Of a DNA stretch of 64,000 nt, positions 59,315-64,000 are shown in pieces. The position numbers and the translations under genes are program-made. Position 1 is the first letter of the stretch; each line of letters starts with the position of its first letter. The DNA comes from an uncultured Luminiphilus sp. (GTDB lineage: Bacteria > Pseudomonadota > Gammaproteobacteria > Pseudomonadales > Halieaceae): positions 248,001-312,000 of the forward strand of contig CALSMP010000001.1 in NCBI GenBank assembly GCA_943787485.1, read 5' to 3'. Under the pieces are notes generated by a model. The model worked only from the letters and a program-made list of their open reading frames with translations, ran no database searches and had not been told where the DNA came from.

Positions 59315-59915
59315 ACAGCACTGACAGATTGTTTGCAGGCATCTCTACGGTCGTAAGATGGTTGAAGTTGTGGTGGTCAGCCAGCTCGATCACACTTTCC
59401 AGATTTCGGACCCCCCAAGTGGGGTCCTGATTTTTTAGATGGCTATCAAAGGCGGCATTCGAGGGCGCGGTGTGTCGGCCGCCTCGCTTGAAGGGGCCGT
59501 AGAGATAGAGGACCCCTCCGGTGGCTAGGATGTGCTCAGCCCCCTGGAGCAGTCCCTCACAGCAGTGCCAAGGGGCGATGTGGATCATGTTGATGTTCAC
59601 GATCGCTGTGATGGGTTGGCCTGAGCTCCGAGGCTCACTCCACCAGTAGGGCGCACTGACGTCGAGACGCTGCGGGGGGTGGAGGTTGGCCGATGGATAA
59701 CGCTCCCGCCACGCGGCGATAGAGACGAGATTCTCTGGTTCGAGCTCTGTTGGCAACCATTCTCTGGGTGCGAGCGCCGGCGCGAAGTGAGCCGCGTGCT
59801 GGCCGGTGCCACTGGAAATCTCAAGAACAGCGCCCTCAGGGGGCAGATGGGTTGCTAGCACTTCGAGAATAGGCTCTCGGTTGCGTTCGGTTGCCGGTGC
59901 GTGGCGCTGGGTCAT
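59301..59915 (-). CDS. DUF938 family SAM-dependent methyltransferase-like protein
   Basis: The 204-residue protein starts MTQRHAPATERNREPILEVL and has the SAM-binding VLEISSGTGQHAAHFAPAL, then INMIHIAPWHCCEGLL and LYLYGPFKRGG. These match the DUF938 family. The fold suggests methyl transfer, but the substrate is not known. It is monocistronic and convergent with the OmpA-like gene. Confidence 0.88.
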   Translation of the reverse strand: MTQRHAPATERNREPILEVLATHLPPEGAVLEISSGTGQHAAHFAPALAPREWLPTELEPENLVSIAAWRERYPSANLHPPQRLDVSAPYWWSEPRSSGQPITAIVNINMIHIAPWHCCEGLLQGAEHILATGGVLYLYGPFKRGGRHTAPSNAAFDSHLKNQDPTWGVRNLESVIELADHHNFNHLTTVEMPANNLSVLFSRR

Positions 59916-60005
59916 GGAGCATCACTCCCGGAGCTCGAGCTCCCTTGGGTTAACTCAGGTAGACTGCCGTGTTGCTGTTCCATCTTTCTATCCATGAGGA
60001 GTTCC

Positions 60006-61181
60006 ATGAGCACTGACAGACAATACGACATTGTGGTTTTTGGCGCATCCGGCTATACCGGTCGGCTGGTCGCTGAATATTTGCACGAGCGCTACGGCGA
60101 TGCCGCGCTGTCCTGGGCGATGGCGGGGCGATCCCTCGATAAACTTGCCGCCGTTCGTACCGAGATTGGCGTGAGCGATACTATCCCGCTAATTGCGGTA
60201 AACAGCGATGATCCCGATTCCGTGGCAGCCATGGTGACCTCGACTCGCGTGGTGATCACCACGGTCGGCCCCTATCAGCTATATGGCAACGAGTTGGTTA
60301 AGCAGTGTGCAGAGGCCGGTACGGACTACGTTGATCTCTCGGGGGAACCCGGGTGGATGCATGAGACCATTGCAGCCTACAGCGCCGCCGCTAAAGCCTC
60401 AGGCGCGCGCATTGTGCACTCCTGTGGGTTTGATTCAATCCCCTTTGATCTTGGCATTTTTCACTTACAGGAGCACGCCAAGGCGGTAACCGGCAACACC
60501 GTCAGTCGGGTAAAAGGGCGGGTTAAATCCATGAACGGGGCATTTTCTGGCGGCACTATCGCTTCGCTGCGCGCGACCATGACGGCCGCCGCGGACAACC
60601 CCAGTCTGATCGGCATTCTGATAAATCCGTTTGCACTCACCGAGGGGTTTAGTGGTCCCGAGCAGCCCGACGGTAACAAGCCGGTGTACGAAGAAGAGCT
60701 CAACAGTTGGTCAGCCCCCTTCGTGATGGCACCCATCAACACCAAAAACATTCACCGATCTAACTTTTTAATGGGACACCCTTACGGTGAGGACTTCAGC
60801 TACGACGAGATGCTCCTGACGGGTGATGGCGACAAGGGTAAGGCCGCAGCTGAGTTTGTGGCAGCGGATGACTCGTTGGCAAAGAGCCCTCTGCAACCGG
60901 GTGAAGGCCCAAGCAAAGAGGAGCGTGAGAACGGCAGCTACGAAGCCATTTTTGTCGCTCAAACGGAATCCGGCGAGCTGCTAATGACCAGCGTCACCGG
61001 TGATCGAGATCCCGGCTACGGGTCCACCTCTAAGATGTTGGCAGAGTCTGCCTTGTGTTTGCTGCAGAATCCCGAGCTGGCAAGTGGCGGCATTTGGACG
61101 CCCGCCGCGGCTATGGGGCAAGCGCTTATCGACCGCCTCGAAACCAACGCCGGCATCAGTTTTAAGGTGGAGATACCCTGA
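60006..61181 (+). CDS. Saccharopine dehydrogenase-like reductase
   Basis: The ORF track starts at 59901; the ATG at 60006 (MSTDRQYDIVVFGASGYTGR) fits and follows ATGAGGAG. The 391-residue protein has the Rossmann GASGYTGRLVAEYL and TTVGPYQLYGNELVKQCAEAGTDYVDLSGE, typical of the saccharopine dehydrogenase-like family that includes trans-acting enoyl reductases and mammalian SCCPDH. There is no lysine pathway context. The function is unknown. Confidence 0.85.
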   Translation: MSTDRQYDIVVFGASGYTGRLVAEYLHERYGDAALSWAMAGRSLDKLAAVRTEIGVSDTIPLIAVNSDDPDSVAAMVTSTRVVITTVGPYQLYGNELVKQCAEAGTDYVDLSGEPGWMHETIAAYSAAAKASGARIVHSCGFDSIPFDLGIFHLQEHAKAVTGNTVSRVKGRVKSMNGAFSGGTIASLRATMTAAADNPSLIGILINPFALTEGFSGPEQPDGNKPVYEEELNSWSAPFVMAPINTKNIHRSNFLMGHPYGEDFSYDEMLLTGDGDKGKAAAEFVAADDSLAKSPLQPGEGPSKEERENGSYEAIFVAQTESGELLMTSVTGDRDPGYGSTSKMLAESALCLLQNPELASGGIWTPAAAMGQALIDRLETNAGISFKVEIP

Positions 61182-61216
61182 TAATTACCGCGGGCATCAA
61201 CCGCTTGTCGCTTTTA

Positions 61217-61234
61217 TTGGGAAAATAATCCCAA
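61217..61234. promoter_or_regulatory. Operator-like dyad 1 (TTGGGA-N6-TCCCAA) of the DUF6502 promoter
   Basis: TTGGGA-AAATAA-TCCCAA is a dyad with 6-base arms. It lies just upstream of the candidate -35 (61242). The 20-base segment 61217-61236 recurs as an exact inverted copy at 61256-61275, so the two sites face each other with centres 41 bp apart, about four helical turns. Confidence 0.7.
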
Positions 61235-61241
61235 AAAAAAC

Positions 61242-61270
61242 TTGACGACCTCATATTTTGGGATTATTTT
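61242..61270 (+). promoter_or_regulatory. Sigma70-type promoter of the DUF6502-DUF5666 operon
   Basis: TTGACG (61242-61247) and TATTTT (61265-61270) stand 17 bases apart, a near-consensus promoter. The expected start of transcription, about 7 bases after the -10, falls at about 61277-61279, right at the ATG. This predicts a leaderless mRNA. The -10 lies inside dyad 2, so a bound repressor would block it. Confidence 0.6.
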
Positions 61271-61281
61271 CCCAAAATATG
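61252..61281. promoter_or_regulatory. 30-bp palindrome (dyad 2) over the -10 and start codon of the DUF6502 gene
   Basis: CATATTTTGGGA-TTATTT-TCCCAAAATATG is a perfect dyad with 12-base arms. It includes a core TTGGGA-N6-TCCCAA like dyad 1, the -10 hexamer and the ATG of the gene. The length and position are those of an autoregulatory operator. Confidence 0.75.
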
Positions 61282-62103
61282 AGTGACGGAACCCGAAACG
61301 CCATCTACAAAGCCACGCAAGCGGTACTGCGTGGGTTGGTGCGCCTACTGCTTCGTCATGGTGTCGACTACAGCGCTTTCAGCACTCTCGCCCGCCAGGT
61401 GTTTGCCGATACCGCCTATGAAAAGCTTGAGCGAGAGAACGGCAAGGCGACGGCATCTGCAGTCTCAGCGCTCACCGGCTTAAGCCGAAAAGAGATCAAG
61501 CGATTACGGGAAACGGAATCCAATGTGCTTGCCAATGCCGCACAGGGAAGAAATCGGGCGGTGCGAGTGTTGGCCGGCTGGACCACCGACCCGCAGTTTA
61601 TGTCTGATGGACGGCCCCGCGTGCTGAGCCTTGATGCGACCAGCGGAGGATTCCAGTCATTGGTTGAATCCCATTCGGGGGATGTGACACCAATAGCCAT
61701 GCTCGCGTTACTCGAGCAGGCAGGCTGCGTCGCGCGGGTAGAGGGCGGTGTGCAGCTTATGCGCAACGCTTTCCTGCCTATGAGCACCCCCGCTGAGCGC
61801 TTCAATATTTTGGGTACAGATGCATCTGAGCTGGTCGCGTCGATTGACCACAACATTCATTGCGCTGAAAGCGAGCGTGTCTTTCAACGCAAAGTAAGCG
61901 TCCAAGGGTTATCCGCGAAGGATCTCGAGGATTTCAAACAGTATTCGAATGAGCGCTCCCAAGCGCTCTTAGAAGAGTATGACAAATGGCTGTCAGAGCG
62001 CGTTTTACCGAGCGAAAAGTCCGGAGATGAAAACGGGCATTACGCGGCAGTAGGTATTTATTTTTACAGCGATAAACAAGGAGGTACGGGAGATGGACAG
62101 TAA
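61279..62103 (+). CDS. DUF6502 family protein, probable autoregulator
   Basis: The ORF track starts at a TTG (61258) inside the palindrome; the ATG at 61279 gives MSDGTRNAIYKATQAVLRGL, 274 residues. There is no Shine-Dalgarno sequence before it, consistent with a leaderless mRNA. The segment ATASAVSALTGLSRKEIKRLRE near residues 62-83 looks like a winged-helix or helix-turn-helix, so DNA binding is plausible. No signal peptide or membrane segment is seen. It overlaps the DUF5666 gene by 11 bases, a pair I believe recurs in proteobacteria. Function is unknown; autoregulation through the two dyads is my inference. Confidence 0.75.
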   Translation: MSDGTRNAIYKATQAVLRGLVRLLLRHGVDYSAFSTLARQVFADTAYEKLERENGKATASAVSALTGLSRKEIKRLRETESNVLANAAQGRNRAVRVLAGWTTDPQFMSDGRPRVLSLDATSGGFQSLVESHSGDVTPIAMLALLEQAGCVARVEGGVQLMRNAFLPMSTPAERFNILGTDASELVASIDHNIHCAESERVFQRKVSVQGLSAKDLEDFKQYSNERSQALLEEYDKWLSERVLPSEKSGDENGHYAAVGIYFYSDKQGGTGDGQ

Positions 62104-63862
62104 CCAATTTAAGGTTCTCCCAATGGTGGCCGCACTTGCGTTGACAGCAGTACATGCTGAGTCAGCGCCCGGCAATCGATTCGGTGCTCTAGTGAGTAAT
62201 GTAGGCGGCGTACGCGTTGGTATGCCGGCGGGTAAGGTCACGTCTGGGATAAGTGGGTCGGGCTTACCCGTTGCGATGGGCACTATTGACGGTTTTGGAT
62301 CGATTTTCGTTAACGGCGTAGAGTTCGATACGTCAAATGCAACCATCATCATGGATGGTGAGCTGGCTACTGAGGACGATCTGGGCGTTGGTATGGTCGT
62401 ACTCGTCGAGGGCACAGTGAATCCAGATGGGGTCACAGGCATCGCCGAAACCGTTATTTTTGATGATGAAGTAGAGGGTCCGATCACCGCTATAGAGGTT
62501 AATGCGAACGGCGATGCGAAGCTCATTACCGTACTGGGTGTCTCTATCATTGTTGAACGCACAGGCACTGTGTTCGAGAACGTTACTTTTGAGACCCTCT
62601 CGGTCGGAAATGTGGTTGAAGTGTCGGGATTCCCGGAGGGTATTGCGAGTCTGAGAGCAACCCGGGTGGAAAAAAAGGCTGATTCGTATGGTGCTGGACA
62701 GGTTATAGAAATAAAGGGCTTCATCAGCGGTTTACAGGCTACGGAGTTTTTAATTGGTGCTCAGCGGGTTGATTTTGCGACTGCCGATCTCGCGGATGTT
62801 CCGGGCGGGGTTCTAAATGAAGGTGATTATGTCGAGGTCTATGGCACTCTCGAAGGGGAGCTTCTTGTCGCCTCCCGTATTGAGTCCGAGGACACAGCAG
62901 CGATAAACCCAACTCCCGGAGCAACCTTTACGGTTCAGGGTGGTATCCGGAATTTCGTTAGCATAAGTAATTTTGATGTCGCTGGTATCAACGTTGACGC
63001 GTCCGGTGCGACCCTGACACCAGCGGATCTCAACTTGGGCAATGGCGTTGCCGTCGAGGTGACGGGGGTTTGGGAGGAAGAGACATTGGTTGCCGTTACA
63101 GTGGAATCGCGTCGAGGTGACATTGAGGTCGATGCATCGGTTACTGGTCTCGATCCAGCTGCTCGCTCAATCACTATCAGCGCGTTCGGTGGTTCTGTCA
63201 CGGTGATAACCGATGCCAAAACAATGTTCGATGATGATACCTCGGTGGTTACGAACTTGCAGTATGAAGACATTCGTGTGGGAGACTTCTTGGAGATTGA
63301 AGCTATCGATCTTGGAGATGGCCTCATCGCGACCCGAGTAGACCGTGACGATGCTAACGACGAAGTTATTCAGGCGCGCATCCAGGACCTTGACATAAAT
63401 GTCAGCATAACTCTTCTGGGAATCACTATCCCGGTATCTGGTGCGGAGTTTGAGGACCGCGACGGTAACGACGCCAGCGCAGAGATTTTCTTCCAACAGG
63501 CTACGATTGGTGACTTGGTAAAAGTCGAAGATGAAGAACCCGCGGATGGAAGCGCTGATGAGGTCGAGTTTGAAAATCCAGGCAGGCCTGACGGTGGGTT
63601 TGACTTTGATGACGATGATTCTGACGATGACGACCTCGACGATGATGAATCTGACGACGATGAATCTGACGATGATGAATCTGACGATGATGAATCTGAC
63701 GATGATGAATCTGACGACGATGAATCTGACGATGATGAATCTGACGATGATGAATCTGACGACGATGAATCCGACGACGAATCTGATGATGAGTCCGATG
63801 GTGACCCAGATACGCCGACAGGTTCCTTAGGCGGCAATTCGGGGCAGGGACTGTTGCTGTAA
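62093..63862 (+). CDS. Exported DUF5666-repeat protein with acidic repeat tail
   Basis: The 589-residue protein starts at an ATG with AAGGAGG before it. It has a short signal (VLPMVAALALTAVHA). Several beta-rich DUF5666-type units follow, each with a VxVEGTV- or VEVSG-like strand (GMVVLVEGTV, GNVVEVSGF, GDYVEVYGTL, GVAVEVTGVW, GDFLEIEAID). From about residue 500 the tail is (DDDES)n, very acidic, encoded by 15-bp repeats, and ends TPTGSLGGNSGQGLLL. No anchor or sorting motif is obvious. It is coupled to the DUF6502 gene by overlap. Its role is unknown; an envelope or metal-binding role is only a guess. Confidence 0.8.
   Translation: MDSNQFKVLPMVAALALTAVHAESAPGNRFGALVSNVGGVRVGMPAGKVTSGISGSGLPVAMGTIDGFGSIFVNGVEFDTSNATIIMDGELATEDDLGVGMVVLVEGTVNPDGVTGIAETVIFDDEVEGPITAIEVNANGDAKLITVLGVSIIVERTGTVFENVTFETLSVGNVVEVSGFPEGIASLRATRVEKKADSYGAGQVIEIKGFISGLQATEFLIGAQRVDFATADLADVPGGVLNEGDYVEVYGTLEGELLVASRIESEDTAAINPTPGATFTVQGGIRNFVSISNFDVAGINVDASGATLTPADLNLGNGVAVEVTGVWEEETLVAVTVESRRGDIEVDASVTGLDPAARSITISAFGGSVTVITDAKTMFDDDTSVVTNLQYEDIRVGDFLEIEAIDLGDGLIATRVDRDDANDEVIQARIQDLDINVSITLLGITIPVSGAEFEDRDGNDASAEIFFQQATIGDLVKVEDEEPADGSADEVEFENPGRPDGGFDFDDDDSDDDDLDDDESDDDESDDDESDDDESDDDESDDDESDDDESDDDESDDDESDDESDDESDGDPDTPTGSLGGNSGQGLLL
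63638..63802 (+). repeat. 15-bp in-frame tandem repeat encoding (ESDDD)n
   Basis: The unit GAATCTGACGATGAT recurs at a strict 15-base period from 63647, with about nine copies and small GAC/GAT changes, then two shorter 12-base units. Each copy adds five acidic or serine residues, so copy-number change would alter tail length without breaking the frame. Confidence 0.93.
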
Positions 63863-63940
63863 AGGGCAGGGTCATGCACTCTAGGTTGGCGGTTGCACTC
63901 CCCGTGCCATCACGCCAACGACAAGCAGAGGCTGGCCTCC

Positions 63941-64000
63941 ATGATTATTCGGCTCCTTTCCGAGCGCATTTCTCTGGTGTTTATCACTGCCAGTGGGCTT
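63941..64000 (+). CDS. Possible start of the next gene, cut by the window edge
   Basis: From the ATG at 63941 the frame reads MIIRLLSERISLVFITASGL and runs off the window. It has a basic start followed by hydrophobic residues, as at the beginning of a membrane protein. Another open frame from 63874 also reaches the edge. No clear ribosome-binding site decides between them, so this is tentative. Confidence 0.3.
   Translation, partial: MIIRLLSERISLVFITASGL

Noticed and set aside
63638-63802. CRISPR-like array
   Set aside because: The units are contiguous 15-bp repeats with no spacers, and they encode part of a protein.
63370-63879. Minus-strand and alternative-frame ORFs rich in Ser/Asp, His/Arg or Met/Thr repeats over the end of the DUF5666 gene
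   Set aside because: They are translations of the 15-bp repeat in wrong frames; low complexity alone keeps them open.

Overview
The window looks like a chromosomal segment of a marine gammaproteobacterium. The class-level signals are gene content and order: the S10/spc/alpha ribosomal run ending in rpsD-rpoA-rplQ, the fabA-fabB pair of the anaerobic unsaturated fatty acid pathway, ispB divergent from rplU-rpmA-obgE, and uvrA divergent from an MFS gene followed by ssb. A CYP153 alkane hydroxylase, several acyl-CoA dehydrogenases, an iron-sulfur photolyase beside a DASH-type cryptochrome, and a large TonB-dependent receptor suggest a free-living, sunlit-water heterotroph. The OM60/NOR5 (Halieaceae) group is a plausible but unproven placement. 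No mobile element, tRNA, rRNA or CRISPR array was found.

Layout. 1-12011: ribosomal protein superoperon (3' end of rplW through rplQ) with secY and rpoA, a candidate S4-type leader before rpsM, and a strong terminator after rplQ. 12068-18184 (minus): secreted alkylsulfatase-like hydrolase, CYP153, uvrA. 18307-22736 (plus): MFS transporter, ssb, an odd RmlD-like protein, moaB, moeA. 22747-24503 (minus): fabB, fabA. 24826-28560: manC, galU, manB for GDP-mannose and UDP-glucose. 28601-33662: ispB (minus), then rplU, rpmA, obgE, proB and a ZIP metal transporter. 33679-41258: hemH (minus), three acyl-CoA dehydrogenases, and two tandem UbiB/ABC1 kinases. 41255-45537: M19 dipeptidase, then a photoreactivation cluster (FeS photolyase, DUF2256, DASH cryptochrome). 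45754-56535: TonB-dependent receptor behind a four-half-site Pho-box-like array, S1/P1 nuclease, nucleoside transporter, 2OG-Fe(II) oxygenase, EamA exporter, rhodanese lipoprotein, phospholipase C-like protein, DsrE-like protein and LppM-like lipoprotein. 56560-61181: HIT protein, dtd, azlCD, OmpA-like protein, DUF938 methyltransferase and a saccharopine dehydrogenase-like reductase. 61279-63862: a two-gene DUF6502-DUF5666 operon with striking paired operators and a probably leaderless start.

Three core genes are broken in this sequence: rpsC by two missing bases, and ispB and proB by one extra G each. Correcting single bases restores the family sequence in every case, and most of the changes lie in G runs. 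Sequencing or assembly error is therefore far more likely than gene loss.

The best candidates for undescribed biology are two. One is the DUF6502-DUF5666 operon: two TTGGGA-N6-TCCCAA dyads about 41 bp apart, one inside a 30-bp palindrome covering the -10 and the ATG, with an acidic 15-bp repeat tail on the exported partner. The other is the Pho-box-like array in front of the TonB receptor, next to a nuclease, nucleoside transporter and phospholipase-like gene that together resemble organic-phosphorus scavenging.
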